Assembly (NCBI GenBank): GCA_017983635.1
Contig: JAGOBA010000004.1
Location: forward strand, 396,678-460,677
From: Alphaproteobacteria bacterium
Lineage (GTDB): Bacteria > Pseudomonadota > Alphaproteobacteria > Micropepsales > Micropepsaceae
Reading direction: 5' to 3'
Length of the DNA: 64,000 nt
Under the pieces are notes generated by a model. The model did no database searches. It had not been told where the DNA came from and was given only the letters and a program-made list of their open reading frames with translations. Shown here one piece after another: positions 17,028 through 24,941 of the stretch. A program made the translations under genes and the position numbers. Each line of letters opens with the position of its first letter. The first letter of the stretch is position 1.

Positions 17028-18056
17028 TCAGCGCACGCGCTTGGCCAGCCGACCCGGCCGCTTCGCACGGGCGATAGCGGTGGAGTTTTGCCGTTCTTCG
17101 GCCTGGAGCTTCTGGAACCGCCTGAGTCGCGGCTCATCGAGCGTCCCCGCAATGACCGCCGCCTGAACCGCACAGCCGGGTTCGCTCAGATGCGTGCAGT
17201 TGCTGAAGCGGCAGGTGGCGGCGAGTTGGGCGATGTCGTCGAAGACGTCATCGACGCCCTGCGCGGCTTCGATCAGCTGTAGCTCGCGGATGCCGGGTGT
17301 ATCGATCAGCCACGCCCCGTTCGCCAGTCGATGCAACGAGCGCGCGGAGGTCGTGTGCCGTCCCTTATCGTCATCGCCGCGCACGGCTTGCGTTTCTTGC
17401 AGCAACCGGCCCATCAGGCTGTTGACCAGCGTCGACTTGCCGACGCCGGAGGAACCCAACAGCACCAATGTTTTTCCCGACATGAACCAGGGCTGCAATT
17501 GTTCGGCCGCGCCGGCACTGCGCGCATCGAATGCGGCAACCGCGATCCCGGGCATCAAGCCCTGGACCGAAGCTACATAGGTTGCCACGTCTTCGGCCAG
17601 ATCGGCCTTGGTAATCAGCACGACCGGTTCGACATGCGCCTCCGCCGCCAGTGCCAAGAACCGCTCCAGCCGCGCCAGATTGAAGTCCTGATTGGCTGAC
17701 GTCAGCAGCAACATCGTGTCGATATTGGCTGCGAGCAGCTGCACGCGGCGTCCCGTGCCGGCACTCTTGCGCGTAAAGACACTGCGCCGCTTGAGCAATC
17801 GCACCGCGCGGTGTGTCGCGTCGATCAAGAGCCAGTCGCCAATGGTGGCCATCTGGCCGTCGTCGCGTTGCGTAAGGCCCGCTATGCGGCCTTCGAATCC
17901 CGGCCCCGCGACGTCCAGCGCATCGCGGTGCACTGCAACGACTCTGACGGGAAGGGTGCCGGTATCGCTCGCGCTTAGCTGCTGCGCAAAATGCGGTCCC
18001 CAGCCGAAGTCTTCCAGCGTCAATCCGTCGAGCGCCGAAGCGTTCGTGCTTGCCAA
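17028..18056 (-). CDS. rsgA: Ribosome small subunit-dependent GTPase A, copy 1
   Basis: The 342-aa protein is a circularly permuted GTPase with an OB-fold (about residues 35-100), G4 LITKADL, G1 LLGSSGVGKSTLVNSL, G3 WLIDTPGIREL and the C-terminal zinc site CRFSNCTHLSEPGC. RsgA releases late-assembly factors from the 30S subunit using GTP. A paralogue with the same domain order lies only 63 bp upstream on the same strand. The C-terminus is shorter than that of copy 2 by about 10 residues. Confidence 0.93.
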   Translation of the reverse strand: MASTNASALDGLTLEDFGWGPHFAQQLSASDTGTLPVRVVAVHRDALDVAGPGFEGRIAGLTQRDDGQMATIGDWLLIDATHRAVRLLKRRSVFTRKSAGTGRRVQLLAANIDTMLLLTSANQDFNLARLERFLALAAEAHVEPVVLITKADLAEDVATYVASVQGLMPGIAVAAFDARSAGAAEQLQPWFMSGKTLVLLGSSGVGKSTLVNSLMGRLLQETQAVRGDDDKGRHTTSARSLHRLANGAWLIDTPGIRELQLIEAAQGVDDVFDDIAQLAATCRFSNCTHLSEPGCAVQAAVIAGTLDEPRLRRFQKLQAEERQNSTAIARAKRPGRLAKRVR

Positions 18057-18119
18057 TCGAGGTGTGTCCTTTGAGGCGGGCGAGGCTAGGCTTCGCCGCG
18101 CGCCGGGTCAACGACAACG

Positions 18120-19157
18120 CTAGAATCCGCGCTGTCGCAGCTTCTCCGCAAACACGCCCTTTGCCATCTTGCCGAATTTGCGCGATCGCGCACGCGACTC
18201 GGCGATGCTTTCGGAATTGTGTCGCTCTTCGCGAAGCAGTTTCCGATAGCGCTTCAACCGATCCGCATCGAGCGCACCCGAGCTCAGCGCCCCTTGCACG
18301 GCACAACCTGGCTCATTGCCATGCGTGCAATCGCTGAAGCGGCATTGCGTCATCAACTGTGCGACATCCTCGAACACTTCATCGATGCCGCTGGCCGCGT
18401 CGATCAGTTGCAACTCTCGCATTCCCGGCGTGTCCATTAGCCACGCGCCGGAGGCGAGCCGGTGCAGCGACCGTCCGGTCGTGGTGTGACGGCCCTTCGC
18501 ATCGTCCTCGCGAATGCCGTGCGTCGCCTGCAACGTGTGGCCCGACAGACTGTTGACCAACGTCGATTTCCCCACGCCGGAAGATCCAAGCAGCGCCAGC
18601 GTCTGCCCGCGCCCAATCCAGGGCGCCAACACCCGCGCGGCCTCGCCGCTCCGCGCGTCGAGAGCCTCGACCAACAAGCCCGGCATCAGCTTCCGCGCCG
18701 CCACGGCATAGTCCGCCGCATCCGCCGCCATGTCGGCCTTGGTGATCACGACGACGGGCGTAACCTCCGCCTCCGCTGCCAGCGCGAGATAGCGCTCCAA
18801 CCGCGCGGGGTTGAAGTCCTGGTTTGCCGAAGTGACCAGCAACAGTGTGTCGACGTTCGCCGCGATCAACTGCACCCGCCGTCCGGTGCCCGCGCTCTTG
18901 CGTTTGAAGACGCTCCGCGGCTCCAGCACGCGTAGAGCTCGCGGCGCGTGCCTTTCGATCAGGAACCAGTCGCCGACTGTTGCGAGCGCCTCCTCATCCT
19001 CAATCAGCGGTGGCACGCGCCCCTCAAACGAGGGGCCCGCCACCTCCAACGCGTCGCGATGCACCGCCATCACGCGCACGGCCCGCGCCTCGACACGCTC
19101 CGTCTCGCTGAGTTGCGCCTCGAAATGCGGATGCCAACCAAGATCTTTCAACGTCAT
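18120..19157 (-). CDS. rsgA: Ribosome small subunit-dependent GTPase A, copy 2
   Basis: The protein is 345 aa from ATG 19157 (GGAG just upstream); in-frame GTGs at 19193 and 19247 could lengthen it. The domain order is that of copy 1: OB-fold, VITKADM (G4), LLGSSGVGKSTLVNSL (G1), WLMDTPGMREL (G3) and CRFSDCTHGNEPGC zinc site. By eye the two copies agree at more than half of positions in the GTPase region, so this is an older tandem duplication or two co-inherited paralogues. Both keep all catalytic motifs. The basic C-terminal tail (RSRKFGKMAKGVFAEKL) is longer than in copy 1. Confidence 0.92.
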   Translation of the reverse strand: MTLKDLGWHPHFEAQLSETERVEARAVRVMAVHRDALEVAGPSFEGRVPPLIEDEEALATVGDWFLIERHAPRALRVLEPRSVFKRKSAGTGRRVQLIAANVDTLLLVTSANQDFNPARLERYLALAAEAEVTPVVVITKADMAADAADYAVAARKLMPGLLVEALDARSGEAARVLAPWIGRGQTLALLGSSGVGKSTLVNSLSGHTLQATHGIREDDAKGRHTTTGRSLHRLASGAWLMDTPGMRELQLIDAASGIDEVFEDVAQLMTQCRFSDCTHGNEPGCAVQGALSSGALDADRLKRYRKLLREERHNSESIAESRARSRKFGKMAKGVFAEKLRQRGF

Positions 19158-19501
19158 TTGCTCCGACGACGGAGCATCGTGTCTGTGCTTCACAGCCAAT
19201 CTCGTTCCAACAAAGGGAATCAAAGCCCGCAAACGGCACAAGCGCACCGGCGGTTTACGAAAGGGCTGGAGGCGAGAGAATGGGGTAGGGGAAAGAGCCC
19301 CTAGACGCGCACCTGCGCGCGGCCAGCCCGCGGGGACATAGCGACAATCATCTGAATCCTCCTCGGTTGGCGTTTCGACTGAAACAAGGTACGCGGCCGA
19401 TCCATTTCGGTCAAGTCAGTTTGAGCTTCCCAACGGCGATCATTGCGGCTCCATCCGTCGGTCGGGCTTCCGAACTGGCGCCGGCGGCCAACGCGCTCCA
19501 T

Positions 19502-20830
19502 CTAGCGCGCCTTCGCCTTCAACCAGTCGCCGATGATGGAAGCCAGCCGCGGGTGCAGTCCGCCCGCGCCCCCGCTCTGAACGCGTTGCAGGCTGGCAGC
19601 TTGGTTGGCGGTCTCGACGAGATAGTGATCCATGTCGGGAATCTCGATGTAAGTGCCGCCGCCAGCGCGGGCTGCGTTGACGGCGTCGACCACGGCCTTG
19701 CTCTCGTCGACGCCGGTCACGAAATCGGCGGCGCCGTAGATGACCGCGACGTCGGCCTTCTTCGACTTCTCCCATAGTGCCGGCAGGTTCTGCGCCGCGG
19801 CTTGCTGGACGTAGATGTCGGAGGCGGGATACTCCATGTGATCGGCACAATCCGGCTTGGCTTTGAGAATGTCCGCACGGGGTGTGCGCTCGATAAGCAA
19901 GCGGTGCATGCACCACTCTTTCAACATCAGTTGCGCGCCGATCTCGATGGGCGACGCGCCGCCGAGCTTGAGCTGTCGCCGGGTGTTGATCAGTTCGTAT
20001 TCGAACCAGGTCATGCCGAGCGTCTCCATCACCACGAGCCCGCGCACCGGTTCCTTCGCGGCGACCATCGGCCCGACAACTCCGCCGATGCTGTGCCCCA
20101 AGATGAAACTGCGGCGCGCGTCTACATAGGTCAAGCTCTTGAGCATCTTAAGACCTGCCCGATACCCGGAAGCTTCGATCTCCAGATCGACGTCCGAACA
20201 CGGCGTGCCGGTGCTGTCGCCCATGCCGCTCTTCTCGACGCGCATGGTCACGAGGCCTTGCCGGGTCAACGCGTAAAGCAGCGAGCGGTAGACATCCTTG
20301 TCGTTCAGCGGCGCGTCGAAGCTGTAGCATCCGATGCCGCCGACCAGGAGGACGGCAGGGAATCGCCCCGACCCGCGGGGTCTGGTGATGATCACGCGCC
20401 GCGTGGCGGCTCCCACCGCGACGGCATCATAGACGACATCGAGATCGCCGGCCGTTTCGAATTGTAACCCTTTCAAGAGCAACGATCCGGTTTTCCGTGC
20501 GCCATTGCGAACGTAGCCGACGGGAATCGTGTCCCCGACGCTGTGCGCGCGTGTCACCGTGATGATGTCCGCGACGACGGAAATCTTGCGACCGTCCAGC
20601 GCCACGACGATATCGCCGGCCGTCATGCCCGCCGCTTCGGCGCTGAGCCCAGGCAGCACGGCTACGATCAGCAACCCTTCGCCGGCCGAGAGCTTCTGCG
20701 CCGACCGCGTCGCATCGGGTATGTTGGCCGTAAGCGAAGCGCCGAAGCTCGGCCTACGCGGTAGATCAGCCGCATTGGATTGTACCAATGCCAGGGAAAA
20801 CGCCAACACCGCAACGATTGCTCGGTACAT
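19502..20830 (-). CDS. Exported alpha/beta hydrolase with N-terminal PDZ domain
   Basis: The protein has 442 aa. The signal peptide MYRAIVAVLAFSLALVQSNA is followed by a PDZ domain (about residues 50-115: LIVAVLPGLSAEAAGMTAGD and VVALDGRKISVVADI). An alpha/beta hydrolase domain follows: VLLVGGIGCYSFD, the elbow LGHSIGG (Ser at about 235), acid near VIYGAADFVTG, and His in PDMDHYLVE. The PDZ-hydrolase fusion suggests a periplasmic esterase or peptidase that binds protein C-termini. The neighbour upstream is another exported PDZ protein; a 15-bp gap links them in one operon. Confidence 0.85.
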   Translation of the reverse strand: MYRAIVAVLAFSLALVQSNAADLPRRPSFGASLTANIPDATRSAQKLSAGEGLLIVAVLPGLSAEAAGMTAGDIVVALDGRKISVVADIITVTRAHSVGDTIPVGYVRNGARKTGSLLLKGLQFETAGDLDVVYDAVAVGAATRRVIITRPRGSGRFPAVLLVGGIGCYSFDAPLNDKDVYRSLLYALTRQGLVTMRVEKSGMGDSTGTPCSDVDLEIEASGYRAGLKMLKSLTYVDARRSFILGHSIGGVVGPMVAAKEPVRGLVVMETLGMTWFEYELINTRRQLKLGGASPIEIGAQLMLKEWCMHRLLIERTPRADILKAKPDCADHMEYPASDIYVQQAAAQNLPALWEKSKKADVAVIYGAADFVTGVDESKAVVDAVNAARAGGGTYIEIPDMDHYLVETANQAASLQRVQSGGAGGLHPRLASIIGDWLKAKAR

Positions 20831-20845
20831 CGAGCGTCCCTCGGT

Positions 20846-22069
20846 TCAAATCAAATCGCGCAGAGTCAGTACGACCTGGCGCTCGCCATTGATTGTTTTC
20901 AACTTCAAGCGGACGCTTGAGCCCGCTTCGCTCGTCTTCAATCGCTCGCGCAACGTCACCAGAAACAAATCTACTGCGGCAACGCCGTCCACGGCCGTCA
21001 CAATATCGTCAACGCGAATGCCGCTGACGGCGGCGGGGCTGCCATCCACGACCGACATCACTCTGAAGCCACCGTCGGCCAGGGAAAGCCATAGCCCGCT
21101 GCGATCGGCGGGGTCTGGGGCCCGGTATGCCGCGTTCGGTGCGAGCAACATCCGCTTGCTGCGATAGTCGAAGACGACATGGAAGCGCTTTAGGATTCCG
21201 GTGCCGATGCTCCCCGCCGCCTCCGACATCGCGAACCCGCCCGTTTCAAGTGTCGGCATGCGCGTCACCGGCTGGCGAACTTCGTACGCGCCGAACGAGA
21301 AATTCGTCACACGCGTCACATCAGCGGGGATTGGCCCACCGACGCCCCAGCCCGTCACGGCGTGCACGCTGCGTTGATAGCGCTCGCGAAGCATGTGGCG
21401 TTTGACGAAGGGGCCGAAGAGCGTGAGCGAGGAACGATCGCCGGTATCAATGATGAAAGTGCCGCTTATGCCGTCAAGGGTCGCCTGCACCGCGGGAATG
21501 CCATCGACAAAAGTGAGCGGCAATGCTCCCCTCCACGCTGGCGATGGCGTCCATCGGGTGCGGTCGATAAATTGCAATGTCGAGCTGCCGTAATCGATGT
21601 CGACCACGAACCGGTCGATGAGTTCTCGGCCGACGATGCCGTCCAGCCGGTCAAACCCGATCGCGCGGCGAATGGCCTCCAGCGAGAGCACCCTGAACGT
21701 CTGCGATCTCATCTCAACGGGCCCCACCGTTGCGTGGACGACCGACGTGGTCCAGGCCTGCTGGGAGGCGGCGCCTGCGCCTTGCGCTGCGCTCGCACCT
21801 TCAAGCGCAAGCCCGAGCTCACGCGCGACGCCGAGGTCGAGAATATTGCTTCCGCCGGTATCGAAGACGAACTGATAGGGCCCGCGGTCGTTGACGGTCA
21901 CCGGCACGATGATCCGGTTATCGGTCAGAGAGAACGGTAGAGCGTCCCCCCGTGTAAGCTCGATCGCTGTCGCGTGGACGGCTACCGGTGCAAGCAAAAT
22001 CCAAGTCACCAACGCAAACAATTTTCCGTTACGCAAAGCGAGCCGCCTCCTGCCGTCACCATCGTCCAT
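20846..22069 (-). CDS. Exported retropepsin-like aspartic protease with PDZ domain
   Basis: The protein is about 407 aa started at MDDGDGRRRLALRNGKLFAL; an ATG 33 bp further upstream is possible but lacks an SD and would leave only 3 bp to the divergent AraC gene. After a signal or anchor (TWILLAPVAVHATA) come two aspartic protease lobes with FDTGGSNILDLG and FIIDTGDRSSLTLF, so both catalytic DTG motifs are in one chain. A C-terminal PDZ domain covers about residues 320-400 (VVDGSPAAVSGIRVDDIVTA). It probably degrades or processes periplasmic proteins. The divergent AraC-type gene may regulate it. Confidence 0.87.
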   Translation of the reverse strand: MDDGDGRRRLALRNGKLFALVTWILLAPVAVHATAIELTRGDALPFSLTDNRIIVPVTVNDRGPYQFVFDTGGSNILDLGVARELGLALEGASAAQGAGAASQQAWTTSVVHATVGPVEMRSQTFRVLSLEAIRRAIGFDRLDGIVGRELIDRFVVDIDYGSSTLQFIDRTRWTPSPAWRGALPLTFVDGIPAVQATLDGISGTFIIDTGDRSSLTLFGPFVKRHMLRERYQRSVHAVTGWGVGGPIPADVTRVTNFSFGAYEVRQPVTRMPTLETGGFAMSEAAGSIGTGILKRFHVVFDYRSKRMLLAPNAAYRAPDPADRSGLWLSLADGGFRVMSVVDGSPAAVSGIRVDDIVTAVDGVAAVDLFLVTLRERLKTSEAGSSVRLKLKTINGERQVVLTLRDLI

Positions 22070-22105
22070 TGCAAGGCCCGCGATATAGAACCAGAATTGC
22101 ATTCG

Positions 22106-22912
22106 ATGCCGCGACGCAGACTAAGACTTGGAGCCCACTATGCGACCACGACGCTCTATCGTCAGATCGGTCCGTTGCGGGTATGGGAATTCATGCATCC
22201 GCCGGGCTGCCGGATCCCCGAACACCGCCACGAACGCGCCCATCTCGTCATCATGCTTGCCGGCGGCGTCGCGGAGCGAGAGACGGACGGCTCGACGACG
22301 GTGTTCGAGGAGGGTGACGCGGTCCTCTACCCGCGCGGTGCGACGCACGCCAACACCTTCGGTGGGGTCGGCGCGAGGAGCCTGGGCGTCGAGTTTGAAG
22401 CCGATTATCTTCCCAACCTGATGCCGCACGATCTGCCCCGGCTCGGTCGCAACCTCGCGCTTGGCCGCTCCGCGAAACGCGCCGGGTTGAAAATTGCCCA
22501 CGCAGCCCGTGCCGGTGCCGCTTCACGACTGGAGCGCGCCGTGCGCTCGTTGGTGCTTGAGTTTGCCAGGGCCGCCGTCCCAGAGCCGGATTGGGTCAGC
22601 TTGATCAAGGACGAGCTCCGCGAGCGAGCGGTTCTTGAGCCTGACATCCGCGAACTGGCTCGCCGTGCACGGCGCCACCCCGCGCACGTGATGCGCGAGT
22701 TCCGCCGCCACGTGGGCGTAACGGTGGGCGAGTACGTTCGCGCCTTGCGTGTCGCCCAGGCGTGCAGAGAGTTGCGCACGCCGCGGGCGCGCCTCTCCGA
22801 TGTCGCGCTTGCGCACGGCTTTGCCGACCAAAGTCACTTCGTACGAACGTTTCAGCGTTTCATGAACATGACGCCGGACGAGTACCGAAAGATGCACGCC
22901 CATAGCGCGTGA
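22106..22912 (+). CDS. AraC family transcriptional regulator with N-terminal cupin
   Basis: This is a 268-aa regulator from MPRRRLRLGAHY. The N-terminal half is a cupin-like ligand domain (EHRHERAHLVIMLAGGVAER, and EEGDAVLYPRGATHANTF). The C-terminal 100 residues are two helix-turn-helix units (IRELARRARRHPAHVMREFR, and SDVALAHGFADQSHFVRTFQ, with NMTPDEYRK). It is divergent from the exported protease-hydrolase operon, with only about 36 bp between the start codons, and the promoters must overlap. An oligomeric signal or cell-envelope stress ligand is possible but unproven. Confidence 0.9.
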   Translation: MPRRRLRLGAHYATTTLYRQIGPLRVWEFMHPPGCRIPEHRHERAHLVIMLAGGVAERETDGSTTVFEEGDAVLYPRGATHANTFGGVGARSLGVEFEADYLPNLMPHDLPRLGRNLALGRSAKRAGLKIAHAARAGAASRLERAVRSLVLEFARAAVPEPDWVSLIKDELRERAVLEPDIRELARRARRHPAHVMREFRRHVGVTVGEYVRALRVAQACRELRTPRARLSDVALAHGFADQSHFVRTFQRFMNMTPDEYRKMHAHSA

Positions 22913-22979
22913 AGAAGATGCACATCGTGCGGGAATAAATCAGCAGCAGCAAATAGAGCCGAAGTCACGGCAACTCAGC

Positions 22980-23004
22980 GGAATATCGCCGAGCGCTCAT
23001 CGTT
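22980..23004 (+). promoter_or_regulatory. EcfG-like promoter upstream of the first repeat protein
   Basis: GGAAT (22980-22984), 16 bp, then CGTTGT (23001-23006). The general stress sigma factor of alphaproteobacteria recognises GGAAC-N16/17-CGTT, so one base differs. The same GGAAT-N16-CGTTGT occurs upstream of the next gene (23509). A strong SD, CAGGAGGT, precedes the start at 23046. Confidence 0.5.
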
Positions 23005-23045
23005 GTCGTTCTGTTGGGGCGACATTGTGAGCACAGGAGGTATTC

Positions 23046-23399
23046 ATGCTCTTTCGTACAGTACTGCTTTCGACAGCGATGGTAATGGGCTTATTGTTTG
23101 TGACGGCCGACGTCGCCTTTGCGCGTAAGGGCGCCGATGACGCGGCGGACCACGTCCGCCAGGGTCGCGGCGCTGATGACCCTGCCGGCGATGTCCGCCA
23201 AGGCCGGGGGGCCGATGACCCGGTCGGTCACGACGCTAACGATGATCGAGGCGGTAACCGCGCCGCTGGAGCTTCGGGCCGTAACGGCGCTGACGACCCG
23301 GCTGACCACGACGCCAACGACGACCATGGGGTCCACAACCCGCCGGAAGTCGAGAACGAGCCCGCGGGTGATCGCCAACGCGGGCGTGGCAGACACTGA
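23046..23399 (+). CDS. Secreted low-complexity repeat protein
   Basis: This is a 117-aa protein with a signal peptide (MLFRTVLLSTAMVMGLLFVT, cleavage likely after VAFA) and a mature part of about 90 residues made almost only of Asp, Gly, Arg, Ala, Asn and His. Near-repeats of the type RQGRGADDPAGD and GADDPADHDANDDHG recur about four times. There are no cysteines, aromatic residues or recognisable domains; the chain should be disordered. A strong SD (AGGAGGT) and an EcfG-like promoter precede it. Function unknown; a stress-induced extracellular hydrophilic protein is a reasonable guess. Confidence 0.7.
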   Translation: MLFRTVLLSTAMVMGLLFVTADVAFARKGADDAADHVRQGRGADDPAGDVRQGRGADDPVGHDANDDRGGNRAAGASGRNGADDPADHDANDDHGVHNPPEVENEPAGDRQRGRGRH

Positions 23400-23450
23400 A
23401 AGCCCTTCGATTGCTACGAATTTTCGGGAATTTTTGAGAATTCGTCCCCT

Positions 23451-23483
23451 GAGGGAGGGCTAAACCCCTCCCTCCAACTTTTT
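23451..23483 (+). terminator. Terminator-like hairpin after the first repeat protein
   Basis: GAGGGAGGG (23451-23459) pairs with CCCTCCCTC (23466-23474) across a 6-base loop; five T's follow after four bases (23479-23483). The spacing is slightly loose for an intrinsic terminator, but the position, 50 bp after the stop, fits. Confidence 0.6.
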
Positions 23484-23508
23484 GTGATGCTTTGCACAGG
23501 ATGTCTCC

Positions 23509-23533
23509 GGAATAAGCGCGTGCGCCACACGTT
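23509..23533 (+). promoter_or_regulatory. EcfG-like promoter upstream of the acidic repeat protein
   Basis: GGAAT (23509-23513), 16 bp, then CGTTGT (23530-23535), identical in both boxes and spacing to the site at 22980. The start codon of the acidic repeat gene lies 48 bp downstream of the -10 box. Confidence 0.5.
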
Positions 23534-23582
23534 GTAGCGATGTCTCCCGCGGCCAAAGTCGGCCAGCCGGACAGTTAATCTC

Positions 23583-24110
23583 ATGGAGTCCAAAAGAAAA
23601 ATGACCCTCGCCCTTCGCCTTCGCAACGGAGCGTCCACACTGGCGCTTGCCGTCGCCTTCTCGGCTCTGTGCCTTGCCATGCCGGCAAATGCCGCCTCGA
23701 CCTCGTCGGATGACGACGATGATAGCTGCTCGACGTCAAGCAGCGCGTCGTCCAGCACGTGCGAGGCCGAGCACCAAAACGGCCACGAAGACGCGGACGA
23801 CGACAACGGCGGCCATCACGACGGCGCCGACGATGACGACGACGCCGATGAGGACGATCACAGCGGGGGCGACGACGACGCGGATACCGACGAAGACAAC
23901 CATAGCGGCGGCGACGATGACGCGGATACCGACGAAGACGACCACAGCGGCGGCGACGACGACGTAGACACCGACGAAGACGATCATGGCGGTCACGGCG
24001 ACGACGATGCCCCGGACACGGACGAAGACGATCACGGTGGCCATGGCGATGACGACGCGCCGGATACCGACGACGATCACGGCGGTAACAGCGGACAAGG
24101 TGGCGGCTAG
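23583..24110 (+). CDS. Secreted aspartate-rich tandem-repeat protein
   Basis: This is a 175-aa protein. The first 37 residues are a signal peptide (core TLALAVAFSALCLAMPANAA). A short Ser/Cys-rich stretch follows (two Cys in SCSTSSS..SSSTC), then about six copies of a 13-16-residue unit of the form DDDADTDEDDHSGG, changing to a GGHG ending in later copies. Aspartate dominates, so the mature protein is extremely acidic, and the DxDxD spacing could bind calcium or other metal ions (inference). Codons differ between units, which argues that the protein repeat is kept by selection. It is preceded by an EcfG-like promoter, followed by a strong terminator, and sits before a phosphate transporter. 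Confidence 0.72.
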   Translation: MESKRKMTLALRLRNGASTLALAVAFSALCLAMPANAASTSSDDDDDSCSTSSSASSSTCEAEHQNGHEDADDDNGGHHDGADDDDDADEDDHSGGDDDADTDEDNHSGGDDDADTDEDDHSGGDDDVDTDEDDHGGHGDDDAPDTDEDDHGGHGDDDAPDTDDDHGGNSGQGGG

Positions 24111-24141
24111 CGTCCTCGGAACCAACTGAGCCTTCTCTCGC

Positions 24142-24176
24142 GGCGCATCTGGACCCATCCAGGTGCGCCTTTTTTT
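24142..24176 (+). terminator. Rho-independent terminator
   Basis: An 11-bp stem (24142-24152 with 24159-24169, one G-U pair) with a 6-base loop is followed directly by seven T's (24170-24176). It closes the acidic repeat gene and separates it from the phosphate transport genes. Confidence 0.9.
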
Positions 24177-24284
24177 GTTCCGGACCACAGAATCCCCATC
24201 CAAGGGCGAGGCTGTGGTCGATGCCGGATGACCTTTGGCGCCCGGCTCGGCTAGATAGCCCCTCCAAGAATGAGGGAATGTCCG

Positions 24285-24929
24285 ATGCTGGGCTGGTTCC
24301 AGAGGATCATGCCGCGCGAAGAGCGCTTTTTCGACATGTTCGACCGGCACGTGCAATGCCTCATCGGCGGGTCGCGTGCACTGCGCCAGATGCTCGATGG
24401 CGGACCGGCGGTCAAAGAGTTTTGCGACAAAGTCGCGGCGCACGAGCACGAGGCCGACCTGATCACCGCGGAAGTTTTCCAGGCGATCCGGCGGAGCTTC
24501 ATCACCCCCTTCGATCGTGGCGACATTCGTGGTTTGATCACTTCGATGGACGACGCCATCGACCAAATGAACAAGACGGCGAAGGCTGTCCAACTGTTCG
24601 AGGTCGATCGCTTCGAAAAGCCGATGCGCGACACCGGCGACCTCATTGTCAGGACAGCAGCGCTTGCGGGCGAGGCCATTCCGCTGCTGCGATCGATCGG
24701 CAGGAATGCTCCGCGGCTCAACGTGATCTCGGAGGAGATCGGCCGGCTCGAGGAGCAATCGGATCAGCTCTACCTCGACGGTCTGAAGGCGTTGCTGCAT
24801 GGCCCCGCCAAGCAGGACGCAATGGCCTACATCAAAGGCGCCGAGATATACGATCACTTGGAGAAAGTCGTCGACTGCTTCCAAGACGTCGCCAACCGCG
24901 TCAGCGGTCTCGTCATCGAACACCTCTAG
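24285..24929 (+). CDS. DUF47/PhoU-like Pit accessory protein
   Basis: The protein has 214 aa from MLGWFQRIMPREERFF; an ATG five codons earlier is possible, but its GAGGGA serves better as SD for the second. The all-helical DUF47 (PhoU-like) pattern is clear: FFDMFDRHVQCLIGGSRAL, HEHEADLITAEVF, ITPFDRGDIRGLITSMDDAI, and the terminal DCFQDVANRVSGLVIEHL. These proteins pair with Pit-family transporters and modulate phosphate uptake in the cytoplasm. The pit gene starts 12 bp downstream. Confidence 0.92.
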   Translation: MLGWFQRIMPREERFFDMFDRHVQCLIGGSRALRQMLDGGPAVKEFCDKVAAHEHEADLITAEVFQAIRRSFITPFDRGDIRGLITSMDDAIDQMNKTAKAVQLFEVDRFEKPMRDTGDLIVRTAALAGEAIPLLRSIGRNAPRLNVISEEIGRLEEQSDQLYLDGLKALLHGPAKQDAMAYIKGAEIYDHLEKVVDCFQDVANRVSGLVIEHL

Positions 24930-24941
24930 GCGACGGTCCCC

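Noticed and set aside
23800..24075. CRISPR-like periodic repeats
   Set aside because: The repeats are in-frame coding units of unequal length (13-16 codons) without unique spacers or cas genes.
24178..24284. PhoB box ahead of the phosphate transporter genes
   Set aside because: No CTGTCAT-type direct repeats with 11-bp period could be found.
23736..24923. 395-codon minus-strand open frame with Val/Ile-rich repeats
   Set aside because: It is the mirror of the Asp-rich repeat gene and of the PhoU-like gene; GAC/GAT repeats read backwards give Val/Ile. The plus-strand signal peptide, SD and terminator decide the direction.
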